Origin: Desulfurivibrio alkaliphilus AHT 2 | Lineage (GTDB): Bacteria; Desulfobacterota; Desulfobulbia; Desulfobulbales; Desulfurivibrionaceae | NCBI RefSeq assembly: GCF_000092205.1 | Contig: NC_014216.1 | Span: 2,051,742-2,115,741, forward strand | Reading direction: 5' to 3' | DNA length: 64,000 nucleotides | Part shown: piece by piece, positions 41,923-49,861 of the stretch | Numbering within the stretch: the first letter of the stretch is position 1 | Layout: the number at the start of each line of letters is the position of its first letter | Notes under the pieces: model-generated | Told to the model about the DNA's origin: nothing | Databases searched by the model: none | What the model saw: the letters and a program-made list of their open reading frames with translations, nothing else | Program-made: the position numbers and the translations under genes

Positions 41923-43797
41923 TCACGGCAGACCTTGAGGGGTGTACTCGGGGATTATTTTTTTCAGTTCGGTTTTGATGCCGACGGCATCATGGCGACT
42001 GGCCAGTTCCTTCAAGTTGTCCAGCGAGCGGCGCAACTCCTCAAAACTGCGGCCCTGGCCCCGCAACACCATGATCTTTTCGTGTTCGGTTTTAACAATC
42101 CCCTCGCCTTCGGTGATCAACTCCTCGTGCATCTTTTCGCCGGGGCGCAAGCCGATCTGTTTAATCTCGATCTCGCTGTCCGGCTCTTTGCCGCACAGCC
42201 GGATCAAATCGCGGGCCATCCGGCCGATGCGCACCGGGGTGCCCATCTCCAGGATAAAGATCTCCCCCCCCTCTCCCATGGCGGCGGCCTGCAAAATCAA
42301 CTGGCTGGCTTCCTCGATGGACATGAAGTAGCGGGTCATCTCCGGGTCGGTCACGGTCACCGGCCCGCCCAGTTCAATCTGGCGTTTGAACAGGGGGATC
42401 ACCGAGCCAGAGGAACCCAGCACATTGCCGAAACGCACCGCCATGAAACGGGTAGCAACCTTCTCCGGGCCGGCGGTTAACTCGCGGCAGTATGCTTGCA
42501 GCAACATTTCCGCCAGGCGCTTGGTGGCGCCCATTACATTGGTGGGCCGCACCGCCTTGTCGCTGGAAACCAGGATAAAACGCTCCACCCCATACGCCAT
42601 GGCCACTTCCATCAGGCGCTTGGAAGCAAAAATGTTGTTATAAACCCCTTCCCAGGGGTTGTGCTCCACCAGGGGCACATGCTTGTAAGCGGCGGCATGG
42701 AAAACCACCGTCGGCTTATGCTCGGCAAACATATGCTCCAACAGCTCCCGGTCCTGCACCTTGCCCAGCACCACTGCGTACTCGGCAAACCCCTTCTCGT
42801 GCAGAATCTCCATTTCAATACGGTAAAGATTGGCCTCATCGGCGTCAAACATCACCAACCGGGCGGGTTTGAAGCGGACAATCTGCCGGCACAGGTCGGA
42901 ACCAATGGAGCCGCCGGCCCCGGTAACCAGCACCGTGCGCCCCCGCAGTACCTCTTCGATGCGCTCCTGCTCCAGGCGCACCGGCGGCCGCCCCAGCAGA
43001 TCCTTGTAGGAAACATCACGAATGGATTTAATGGAAACCTTGTCGCTGATCAGCTCGCCCAGGCCGGGCAGGGTTTTAAAGGGCAGCTTGCTCTCCCGGC
43101 AAAGCCGCACCACCTGCTCCATCTCCTCGCGGCCGGCCGACGGCATGGCAATCAGCAGTTCCTCGGCCTTCACATGCAACGCCAGGGTGCGGAGCCGGGC
43201 AATGGGGCCGTAAACGGGAATGCCGTGAATCCAGCGCCCGATCTTATCGGGGTTATCATCCAGGAACCCCACTACCCGGTGGGGCAGCTCCTGGTTGTCC
43301 ATGGTCTCCCGGACCACCTTTTCCGCCGCATCCCCGGCCCCGATCAGCAGCAACCGCTTGCGCCGCCGGGCATTACCCGGCACCACCAGGTCGCGCCAGC
43401 GGGGCAACCCCTGGTAAAAAAGACGAATGCTGAAGCGCAGGCCGGCAATCATCAGGAAAGCCAGGATGGTGTCCAGCACGAACACCGAGCGGGAAAACCC
43501 CTCAAACCGGGTGGCCAGCAGAATACCGCCCATAATCACCAGGCCGGTCACAAAGTTGGCCCGAAGAATATTAAGCAGGTCGGTAACCCCGGTGTAGCGC
43601 CACATTCCCCGATAAAGCCCGAAGAAGGCAAAAACCGTGATCTTCAGCGGCACCAGCCAGGGCAACACGGCCTTAATATTGGCCCACTCCCGCGCCCCCG
43701 GCTCGAAATCGAAACGAATGCCGTAAGCCAGCAGATGAGCGGCCACCAGAAGCAGAATATCCGCCCCCAGAATCAGCCAGAAGTTTAATCTTCGCAT
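41923..43797 (-). CDS. Membrane UDP-sugar 4,6-dehydratase (WbpM/PglF/CapD-like)
   Basis: A 624-residue protein. Four membrane helices occupy residues 5-120; a first Rossmann region follows (RLLLIGAGDAAEKVVRETM), then the catalytic SDR domain: VLVTGAGGSIGSDLCRQIVR, HAAAYKHVPLVE, FILVSSDKAVRPTNVMGATK and FGNVLGSSGSVIPLFK. This family converts UDP-GlcNAc to UDP-4-keto-6-deoxy sugars, the precursors of bacillosamine-type sugars. The aminotransferase at 9.4-10.5 kb could use such a product. ATG 43797 is selected; the gene lies directly downstream of the REP-bounded insertion and directly upstream of the PglC-like gene. Confidence 0.92.
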   Translation of the reverse strand: MRRLNFWLILGADILLLVAAHLLAYGIRFDFEPGAREWANIKAVLPWLVPLKITVFAFFGLYRGMWRYTGVTDLLNILRANFVTGLVIMGGILLATRFEGFSRSVFVLDTILAFLMIAGLRFSIRLFYQGLPRWRDLVVPGNARRRKRLLLIGAGDAAEKVVRETMDNQELPHRVVGFLDDNPDKIGRWIHGIPVYGPIARLRTLALHVKAEELLIAMPSAGREEMEQVVRLCRESKLPFKTLPGLGELISDKVSIKSIRDVSYKDLLGRPPVRLEQERIEEVLRGRTVLVTGAGGSIGSDLCRQIVRFKPARLVMFDADEANLYRIEMEILHEKGFAEYAVVLGKVQDRELLEHMFAEHKPTVVFHAAAYKHVPLVEHNPWEGVYNNIFASKRLMEVAMAYGVERFILVSSDKAVRPTNVMGATKRLAEMLLQAYCRELTAGPEKVATRFMAVRFGNVLGSSGSVIPLFKRQIELGGPVTVTDPEMTRYFMSIEEASQLILQAAAMGEGGEIFILEMGTPVRIGRMARDLIRLCGKEPDSEIEIKQIGLRPGEKMHEELITEGEGIVKTEHEKIMVLRGQGRSFEELRRSLDNLKELASRHDAVGIKTELKKIIPEYTPQGLP

Positions 43798-43920
43798 TAT
43801 GGAATATCCCCAAAACACCTGCCCGGCCCAAAGGGCGGCAGACGTAGACAAGCAGCATCAAAACCAACCGGAATACTAACGACAACTTACCGGAAACAGA
43901 GCAGTAAAACAAGCTGGTGA

Positions 43921-44883
43921 TTAGGGGTCAAGTCTTGACATGACAGCTTGCTGTTGCCGGTGTAGCCTGTCTTCTCCCCAGCGCTTTTTCAGCCGCCGGA
44001 TATTCTGGCTGACCGCAGAGTAGTGAATGTTGCCGAAACGTGCCCCAATCTCCCGCAAGGTCAAGCCGGCTTCCTGTTGGCACAACCACATGGCAAAGGG
44101 ACGGGCCTCGGTGGCTCCGGTATGCCCACGGGCCAGGATATGTTCCACCTCCAGATCGAACCAGGCCGCCGTCGCCCGCAACAGCGCCTCTGGGTGCTGC
44201 AAGGGGCGGGCCTGAGCCTGACGAAGAGGAACCTCCGGCGGGCGGCGACGCTCGGCCAGCACACGCGCCCGAAAGGCGTCGCCGCCCAAAATCGGCCCTT
44301 GGCGTTCCCGGGCATGAAAAACATCTACCGCATCCTCTTTGCCAGACGCCACCATCGACTGGTATCTCGCCGCAAAATCGTGTATATCAACACCATTAAG
44401 GATATCGTCAAGAACCAGCCACGGCGGCGGTGCCAGGTGCCCGGCGTAAACCGGATAACTGGACCACGGCCAATCCTGCAATTCTTTAACCAAGGGAGTA
44501 TCTCCGGCCACGGGATTACGGTGAATGTAGCGCGAAAGCGACACCAGATAAGCCTCCGCTTCCACCAGAATGGCCTTGTAGCGGCCCCGAAACAGTGAGC
44601 CGTCGGTATTGAACAGCCGATTGTGACGCTGGGTGTAAAGACCATCTATGTGGCGCATGATGCGCGAAAGGTTCCCCAAAGGGGTTCGGACCAGCAGGTG
44701 ATAGTGATTGGGCATTAGACAGTAGGCATGGACTTCAAGCTTAAAACGCTCGACAGCTTCGGCCATGGTGTCAAGAAAAGCCCGGTAAGCCTCATCTGCC
44801 GGAAAGGTGACGCAACGTCCACGGCCCCGGTTCATTACATGATACCAGGCACCTTCATATTCGATGCGCAACGGGCGAGCCAT
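43921..44883 (-). CDS. REP-associated tyrosine transposase (RAYT) with DnaA-like C-terminus
   Basis: A 320-residue protein. The N-terminal Y1-transposase (IS200-like) domain has VMNRGRGRCVTF, YCLMPNHYHLLVRTP (HUH-type His pair, here HYH) and SLSRYIHRNPV with the catalytic Tyr; the C-terminal 90 residues (ARGHTGATEARPFAMWLCQQ, GLTLREIGARFGNIHYSAVS) resemble DnaA domain IV. RAYTs are single-copy, domesticated-like transposases that mobilise REP sequences. Inverted REP copies at 43923-43946 and 44908-44931 bound the gene, and the last residues and stop (MSRLDP) are encoded by the REP itself. Confidence 0.92.
   Translation of the reverse strand: MARPLRIEYEGAWYHVMNRGRGRCVTFPADEAYRAFLDTMAEAVERFKLEVHAYCLMPNHYHLLVRTPLGNLSRIMRHIDGLYTQRHNRLFNTDGSLFRGRYKAILVEAEAYLVSLSRYIHRNPVAGDTPLVKELQDWPWSSYPVYAGHLAPPPWLVLDDILNGVDIHDFAARYQSMVASGKEDAVDVFHARERQGPILGGDAFRARVLAERRRPPEVPLRQAQARPLQHPEALLRATAAWFDLEVEHILARGHTGATEARPFAMWLCQQEAGLTLREIGARFGNIHYSAVSQNIRRLKKRWGEDRLHRQQQAVMSRLDP
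43923..43946 (-). repeat. REP copy 3 (downstream end of the RAYT unit)
   Basis: GGGGTCAAGTCTTGACATGA on the plus strand, overlapping the 3' end of the RAYT gene and inverted relative to copy 4. Confidence 0.9.
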
Positions 44884-44907
44884 GACAGTACTCTACAGCA
44901 GCAACAA

Positions 44908-44931
44908 CTGTCATGTCAAGACTTGACCCCT
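44908..44931 (+). repeat. REP copy 4 (upstream end of the RAYT unit)
   Basis: TGTCATGTCAAGACTTGACC on the plus strand, 25 bases above the RAYT start. It cuts into the region where the AbiEii toxin gene would continue. Confidence 0.9.
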
Positions 44932-44948
44932 ACCCGCTACCCTCCTTC

Positions 44949-45011
44949 CTACCCTGCCGCATCGGTATCGCGGGGGTAACGCGCCAGCATCTGTTCCACC
45001 ACCGTCGCCAT
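44949..45011 (-). pseudogene. Stump of an AbiEii-type toxin gene
   Basis: ATG 45011 overlaps the AbiEi stop (TAATG) and opens a 20-codon frame containing VVEQMLARYPRDTDA, which resembles the N-terminus of AbiEii/AbiGii nucleotidyltransferase toxins, before a stop at 44949. The REP copy at 44908-44931 follows, so the rest of the gene has been removed. The family identity rests on this short stretch and on gene order. Confidence 0.6.
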
Positions 45012-45640
45012 TACAAACTCTCCAAGGCTTTAGCCAACACCCGCAAATACCGAGCCTTGTACCCCGCTGCGGCACAATCAAGAACAACCTGCCTGTCCAT
45101 CTCCCGCAGTATATCCTCATCCATACGATGATGCTCCAGCAACCAGCTTCGCATGGCCGCCACCGACATATAGGGCAACCCCCGGGTCAGCATAATCAGG
45201 TCGCACAGCGCCTTCTCCGGCGACGCCAACAAAAACGCCGCTTTTCCCTCCTGTTCGGCCCGAACACCGATTCCGTATACCGGCTGCGGCAAATGCTTGT
45301 ATGAAAAGCGCCCCAAAGGGTTGGTCATCACTCGGCTGCGCCTCAAGGTTACTGAAGTCACATCGAATACCCCTTCGGGAATCAGGCCATACCTGCTCAA
45401 GGCGTACTCCAGCGACACGTAAGAAGGACCATACAGAATATTGGCAACCAAAGGTAAAGAGATCGGCTCTGTGCGCTCTTCCGGCCCCAGCACATAAAGC
45501 CCCCGGCGAACCGGCAACAGCACCCCTTTAGCCAACAAGTCCGCGATTTTGTCGTTGGGGCGACGATAGCCCTGCAGCAACGACAATAAGACCCCATGGC
45601 CAAAAGGAATACTTCCCAGTTTACGAAGCACTTTCTCCAT
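45011..45640 (-). CDS. AbiEi-like type IV antitoxin/regulator
   Basis: A 209-residue protein from ATG 45640 (MEKVLRKLG, SD GAGGTG). The N-terminal third is a winged-helix unit (NDKIADLLAKGVLLPVRRGLY), followed by an AbiEi-type domain with GPSYVSLEYALSRYGLIPEG, FDVTSVTLRRSRV and ASPEKALCDLIML. AbiEi proteins neutralise the AbiEii nucleotidyltransferase and repress their own promoter by binding inverted repeats. Exactly such a repeat lies at 45652-45696. The partner toxin survives only as a 20-codon stump, so this is an orphan antitoxin. Confidence 0.82.
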   Translation of the reverse strand: MEKVLRKLGSIPFGHGVLLSLLQGYRRPNDKIADLLAKGVLLPVRRGLYVLGPEERTEPISLPLVANILYGPSYVSLEYALSRYGLIPEGVFDVTSVTLRRSRVMTNPLGRFSYKHLPQPVYGIGVRAEQEGKAAFLLASPEKALCDLIMLTRGLPYMSVAAMRSWLLEHHRMDEDILREMDRQVVLDCAAAGYKARYLRVLAKALESL

Positions 45641-45651
45641 ATACACCTCAA

Positions 45652-45696
45652 AAAATGTAAGCTTAATCGGAAAAAAACCGACTAAGCTTACATTTT
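45652..45696. promoter_or_regulatory. 19-bp inverted repeat in the AbiEi control region
   Basis: AAAATGTAAGCTTAATCGG and its complement (one mismatch) flank a run of seven A. It begins 11 bases above the AbiEi start codon and is probably the autoregulatory operator. Confidence 0.75.
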
Positions 45697-45759
45697 CAAC
45701 CAAAAGCTTCAGTGGGGCGGCTTTTTTAGGGACATTTCCGAAATACCTGTCCCACTATG

Positions 45760-45783
45760 CTGTCATGTCAAGACTTGACCCCT
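45760..45783 (+). repeat. REP copy 5
   Basis: TGTCATGTCAAGACTTGACC core, same orientation as copies 2, 4, 6 and 7. It separates the AbiEi unit from the ParDE unit. Confidence 0.9.
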
Positions 45784-45819
45784 CTCCCTCTCCGTCCTCC
45801 GCCGAGGGCCTACCAATCA

Positions 45820-45848
45820 TTGACAATGTTTGTATGCGGTGCTATGCT
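45820..45848 (+). promoter_or_regulatory. Sigma70 promoter of the parDE-type pair
   Basis: TTGACA (45820-45825), 17 bases, TATGCT (45843-45848). The start codon follows at 45880 behind AAGGAGAG. Confidence 0.8.
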
Positions 45849-45879
45849 GTGGCCACAATCTTTCGATAAGGAGAGAGCC

Positions 45880-46143
45880 ATGCACATCTCATTGACCCCG
45901 GAACTGGAATCACGAGTTAAAGCCAAGGTAGAAAGCGGTCTCTACAACAACGCCAGCGAGGTTATCCGGGAAGCGTTACGCTTTATGGAAACCCACGAGG
46001 AGTGGATCAACGAAATCAAACTCGCCCGCCTGCGTGAGCAACTCCAAATCGGGGTGGATCAACTTGATCGGGGACAAGGGATCAAAATCGAATCCAAGAA
46101 AGGTCTGGATCGCCTGTTTGATGCCGTCCGGGGTGACCTTTAG
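45880..46143 (+). CDS. parD: ParD-type antitoxin
   Basis: An 87-residue protein. ISLTPELESRVKAKVESGLY and NNASEVIREALRFME form the ribbon-helix-helix DNA-binding fold of the ParD/CC2985 family; the C-terminal tail (RLREQLQIGVDQLDRGQG) is the flexible toxin-binding part. It should bind the toxin encoded next and repress the promoter above. The frame can be extended upstream to 45757 through the REP, but ATG 45880 has a strong SD and matches family length. Confidence 0.9.
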   Translation: MHISLTPELESRVKAKVESGLYNNASEVIREALRFMETHEEWINEIKLARLREQLQIGVDQLDRGQGIKIESKKGLDRLFDAVRGDL

Positions 46144-46146
46144 GTT

Positions 46147-46449
46147 ATGAGCGATTACCGACTGATCATCTCACCGGCCGCGCGAAATGACCTGAAAGAC
46201 ATTTATCAATTTGGCTTGCGCAACTGGGGAGCGAGCCAGTCCTTAAGATATCTCGAGAATCTAAAAGAACGGTTTTGGGCGCTGACTGAACAGCCTCTCA
46301 TCGGCATTGAACGCTTTGAGCTTTTACCAGGAATGCGAAGCTTACCGGTTGAAAGTCACATTGTGTTTTATCAGGTGCGGTCCAAACAAATCGAGATTAT
46401 CCGCGTCTTGCATGGCAGACAGGATCCAAACCGGCACATCATAAAGTGA
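46147..46449 (+). CDS. parE: ParE/RelE-family toxin
   Basis: A 100-residue toxin: YRLIISPAARNDLKDIYQFG at the N-terminus, GMRSLPVESHIVFYQVR and IEIIRVLHGRQDP at the C-terminus are ParE signatures. Chromosomal ParE proteins poison DNA gyrase, while some relatives cut mRNA; the ending HGRQDPNRHI fits ParE better. It starts three bases after the antitoxin stop. Complete in length. Confidence 0.92.
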   Translation: MSDYRLIISPAARNDLKDIYQFGLRNWGASQSLRYLENLKERFWALTEQPLIGIERFELLPGMRSLPVESHIVFYQVRSKQIEIIRVLHGRQDPNRHIIK

Positions 46450-46491
46450 ATAAACACGATCTCCAGCCCGGCCCTGCCCCTGCCGTCCAAG

Positions 46492-46514
46492 CTGTCATGT
46501 CAAGACTTGACCCC
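46492..46514 (+). repeat. REP copy 6
   Basis: TGTCATGTCAAGACTTGACC between the ParE-type toxin gene and the convergent DUF4143 ATPase gene. Confidence 0.9.
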
Positions 46515-46522
46515 CTGCCCTC

Positions 46523-47761
46523 TTATGGCCTAAGGGCGGCGATGGGGATTACCATAATGCCGTCATCCCGCAGGTAGCCGTAACCCGTGGCGGTTATTAC
46601 CGCCAGTAGCGATGGGGGGCCGCATTTGTCGATATCTACCCGGTTGGCGAATTTCAACAACGAGGCGGCGGCCTGATCCGCCATCCCCGCCCCCAGTTTT
46701 ATTTCAAGCGCCCCCCAGCGGCCGTCGGCGGACTGAATCACAGCATCCACTTCCAGCCCTGTATTGTCCCTATACTGCGACACTTCAGCATCGACGGCCT
46801 GGGCGTAAACCCGCAGGTCACGAACGACCATTGATTCAAACAGAAAACCCAGCAGGTTGATATCCTTAAGCAAACCTTCCGGGGTTGCCCGCAATGCCGC
46901 GACCGCCAAGGACGGATCGACGAAATGGCGTTTGGCGGCGCTCCTGAGCCGGGATCGTGATCGCAAATGCGGCGACCAGGCCGGCTGGTCTTCCACAATC
47001 ATCAAACGTTCCAGGCTTGCCAGATACTCTAGGACGGTCTGCACCGTAACACCGCCGATATCTTCCGCCAGGCCGGTTGCCGAGGCATAGGTGCCGGTAT
47101 TGCGGGCCAATGAGCGCAGTAACCGGCCCACCTTGTCGGGATCACGGCGAACCCCGTCTACCCGGCCGATGTCCACCCGCCTGATCTCCTCCAAATAGTC
47201 CCGGTTGGCCTGCAGGGCTTGCTTGGTGGTCAGGCGCAGATGCCCGGGCCAGCCTCCGACGGCAATCAGCTCCGCCAGTTCCGGTATGTCCGAACCGGGG
47301 TCGGGGCAGGTCGGACGAGCGCCATTCATCAACTCCGCCAGGGACACGGTTGCGGCGCTTCGCTCAAGCTCGAACATGGTCATGGGGCGCAGCCGCAGCC
47401 GAGTCAAACGCCCGGCCCCGGTATGCCTGGTGATATCATCGGTGGGCGCCGCAGACCCGGTAAGAATGAACTGGCCCGGCGCGCCACGCTCGTCGACCGT
47501 GCGCCGGATATGATTCCAGATGGCTGGTTCGATCTGCCACTCATCAATAAGACGCGGAGTATCGCCAGCCAATACCAAACGGGGATCAATCGCCACCGCC
47601 CGGCGGGCGTTGTCATCCACATCAAGCAGCACTTCACTGGCGGCCAAATTCCTGGCTGTTGCCGTTTTGCCGCAAGCTTTAGGCCCTTCAATAACCACAG
47701 CACCGGTGGATGACAGGCGCTGCCGCAATTCGCGGTCAATTATTCTTGAATAATAACGCAT
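46523..47761 (-). CDS. AAA ATPase with DUF4143 domain (copy 1)
   Basis: A 412-residue ATPase. VVIEGPKACGKTATARNLA is Walker A, RLIDEWQIEPAIW carries the Walker B-like acid, QFILTGSAAPTDD is sensor 1, and the C-terminal DUF4143 region ends in a nuclease-like fold with DAVIQSADGRWGALEIKLGA (D-x10-ExK). ATG 47761 (MRYYSRIIDREL) matches the usual family start; a TTG six codons upstream with GGAG is possible. The role of this family is unsettled; many copies behave as mobile accessory genes. It is bounded by REP copies 6 and 7. It shares the domain plan but little sequence with the gene at 60757-62022. Confidence 0.88.
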   Translation of the reverse strand: MRYYSRIIDRELRQRLSSTGAVVIEGPKACGKTATARNLAASEVLLDVDDNARRAVAIDPRLVLAGDTPRLIDEWQIEPAIWNHIRRTVDERGAPGQFILTGSAAPTDDITRHTGAGRLTRLRLRPMTMFELERSAATVSLAELMNGARPTCPDPGSDIPELAELIAVGGWPGHLRLTTKQALQANRDYLEEIRRVDIGRVDGVRRDPDKVGRLLRSLARNTGTYASATGLAEDIGGVTVQTVLEYLASLERLMIVEDQPAWSPHLRSRSRLRSAAKRHFVDPSLAVAALRATPEGLLKDINLLGFLFESMVVRDLRVYAQAVDAEVSQYRDNTGLEVDAVIQSADGRWGALEIKLGAGMADQAAASLLKFANRVDIDKCGPPSLLAVITATGYGYLRDDGIMVIPIAALRP

Positions 47762-47877
47762 TTCTATAATATTAGCCAAACAACAAAAACTCCAAGAACA
47801 GTAATAGCAACAATTTTATGCCAATAAATATAGCAAAGCTAACACAATAAATGCAACTATAATCCGGAAGACAACAA

Positions 47878-47901
47878 CTGTCATGTCAAGACTTGACCCC
47901 T
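47878..47901 (+). repeat. REP copy 7
   Basis: TGTCATGTCAAGACTTGACC, overlapping the 3' end of the SDR gene and providing its last codons. Confidence 0.9.
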
Positions 47902-48800
47902 GCGGGACCCCTGCGGCTGAACGGTGGGGACCAGCCCAGAATTTGCCGGGTGTGGCTGATATCCACCTGCAAGGAGCCGCACAGGCTTTCCACTTCAGTG
48001 CTTCTTCCCAGCAGGCGGCCGGCCAGGCGCAGCAGTGGCGGCGGAAACGGGAACAGGCGGGGCTTGCGGCCCATGGCCTGGGCGATTTCCCGGATCAACT
48101 GCGGGGTGGACAGATCATCGTCATCGCTTACCAGCAAGGTTTGCCCCGCCGCCTCGGGGGCATCCAGGCAGCGCACCAGCAGATCGACCAGGTTAGGCAG
48201 GGCCACCAGACTGCGGCTATTGCGCACCGCAGCCAGGGGCAAAGGGATGCCCCGGCGCACCAGGGAAACCAGGCGGGCAAAATTGCCCGGCGCACCGGGG
48301 CCGTAAACCAGCGGCGGGCGCACAACAACCACCTCAAAGCCGGTAAATTCCGCCGCCACCTGCCACACCGCCTGCTCCCCCAGCCACTTGGAACGGGCGT
48401 AAGGCCCCACCGGGTTGGGTGGGGCATCGGCGGTGAAAGGGCGAGCGCCACTACTGTTACCCAACACCCCGACGGAACTTACATAAACCAGCCGCCGCAC
48501 TCCAGCCAGGGCCGCCTGGCGGGCCAGGTTTGCCGTGCCGGCGGCATTGACCGCCATAAAGGCAGCCTCCGCAGCACTCTCGCTTTCCCCCCGCACATGG
48601 GCCCGGCCGGCCAGGTGCACAACCGTTTCAACCCCATGCAGGGCCAAACTCCAGTCGGTGGCAGGGCCGATCTCGCCCACCGCCACCCCGCGCCCATCCT
48701 CAATTTGCCGGCACACTTCAAGTACATGGCGCCCTGCCGCCCGCAGCCGGGCCACCAGCGCCTGGCCGATGAAGCCGTTGCTACCGGTAACGGCCAGCAT
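47886..48800 (-). CDS. NAD-dependent epimerase/dehydratase, 3' end replaced by REP
   Basis: A 304-residue extended SDR: LAVTGSNGFIGQALVARLR, VHLAGRAHV, RLVYVSSVGVLG and PYARSKWLGEQAV (YxxxK). Proteins of this subgroup usually precede a PglC/WbpL-type sugar transferase and interconvert UDP-GlcNAc and UDP-GalNAc-type sugars. Here the tail ends WSPPFSRRGPAGVKS, with the last residues encoded by REP copy 7; relatives normally continue with a short helix. The start overlaps the upstream sulfotransferase stop by one base (TGATG). Catalytic residues are intact so activity may remain. Confidence 0.82.
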   Translation of the reverse strand: MLAVTGSNGFIGQALVARLRAAGRHVLEVCRQIEDGRGVAVGEIGPATDWSLALHGVETVVHLAGRAHVRGESESAAEAAFMAVNAAGTANLARQAALAGVRRLVYVSSVGVLGNSSGARPFTADAPPNPVGPYARSKWLGEQAVWQVAAEFTGFEVVVVRPPLVYGPGAPGNFARLVSLVRRGIPLPLAAVRNSRSLVALPNLVDLLVRCLDAPEAAGQTLLVSDDDDLSTPQLIREIAQAMGRKPRLFPFPPPLLRLAGRLLGRSTEVESLCGSLQVDISHTRQILGWSPPFSRRGPAGVKS

Positions 48801-49861
48801 CAATCGGCTTCCGGTCTTAAATAATTGGGCAACTCCCGCATAATCCGCTCCATCTGCCGCCGCAAGCCACTCTGGCGCCAAATGCCGATATTCTTGCGAG
48901 ATTGCGCAGCCTGGAACAAACCGGCACGCCAACCTCCCGGCAAAACAGCATCGGCAAAAAACTGGTCGAGTTCCCGCCGCAAATCTTCTCGTTTTGCCTG
49001 ATGACAGACAAACTCCTCAAAAGAGAGCAAGCGTAAAAATTTGCCCCGGCTGTCCGCAAGCAGTTGCCGGCTGTCCTGCATGTTTTGTTTATACTGCCGG
49101 ATAAACGCCCCCACCATACTCGGCCGGGTCCTCACACTATGCCGCACCAACTCGACAAACTGATCCCGCGGGTCGCGGTAAACCAGAAAAATAAGCTGAC
49201 GCTGGAAAACAGCCGTTTGCAGAAGGTGAAAATAGCGGGCTTGCATGCCGGCAAAGGCGTTGTCAAAAACCGGAATTACGCCGGTCCGGCACAGTCGATC
49301 GTAGAACAGGGCAAAAAGAGCGGAAACGGTGGCCGCCACGGCAGGGTCGTGGACAACCGAGCAACCTTTGCCGGCTTCATACCTGCAAGCGCGCAGCGCC
49401 GCCACCAAGCGGCTCAACAGATCGAGATATTCCCGATCTTCAGCAAAATCGCGCCCCAGGTACTGTTGCAGCAGGGGCCGGTACAGGGCGGGTTTCGGGC
49501 GCAGCTTGTGGCGTACCGCCATGAACAGCACGCGGTCCAGCAAAGCCGGCCAACCAAAGGCCGCCCCCCACCCCCGGTACAAAGACTTACCAAACACCCG
49601 GGACCACAGGCCAGGGTCCGGGCACAAACTGTAGCGAGCCAAGCGCTCACCAAAAATAATTTTTTGTTCCCTGGCCAGCAGCAGCCCCTGCACGCCGTAG
49701 GACAGGGCCCGAATCTCCTCGAACGAGCCGGCAGCCATCGGCGGTTTTCCTAACGCCTCGTGCCCATCCAGCCAGTCACTGACCGCGCTGGAGCCGCTCC
49801 AGCGATACCCTGAAACAAAAATTCCCAGCCTTTTAGGCTGACCAGCCGCACCACTCAGCAC
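48800..49861 (-). CDS. P-loop sulfotransferase-like protein 1
   Basis: A 353-residue protein. LGIFVSGYRWSGSSAVSDWL matches the PAPS 5'-phosphate loop of sulfotransferases and LIFLVYRDPRDQFVELVRHS the 3'-phosphate region with its Arg. The later half is helical with SFEEFVCHQAKREDLRRELD, like the LRFEDF segment in the second sulfotransferase-like gene. A GTG at 49861 overlaps the preceding stop; it is preceded by no clear SD, so coupling is likely. It probably sulfates or otherwise tailors the glycan made by this cluster. Donor is inferred from family only. Confidence 0.72.
   Translation of the reverse strand: MLSGAAGQPKRLGIFVSGYRWSGSSAVSDWLDGHEALGKPPMAAGSFEEIRALSYGVQGLLLAREQKIIFGERLARYSLCPDPGLWSRVFGKSLYRGWGAAFGWPALLDRVLFMAVRHKLRPKPALYRPLLQQYLGRDFAEDREYLDLLSRLVAALRACRYEAGKGCSVVHDPAVAATVSALFALFYDRLCRTGVIPVFDNAFAGMQARYFHLLQTAVFQRQLIFLVYRDPRDQFVELVRHSVRTRPSMVGAFIRQYKQNMQDSRQLLADSRGKFLRLLSFEEFVCHQAKREDLRRELDQFFADAVLPGGWRAGLFQAAQSRKNIGIWRQSGLRRQMERIMRELPNYLRPEAD

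Noticed and set aside
37677-47901. The seven repeats as a CRISPR array
   Set aside because: They occur in both orientations and are spaced by whole genes rather than by short uniform spacers; no cas gene is present.
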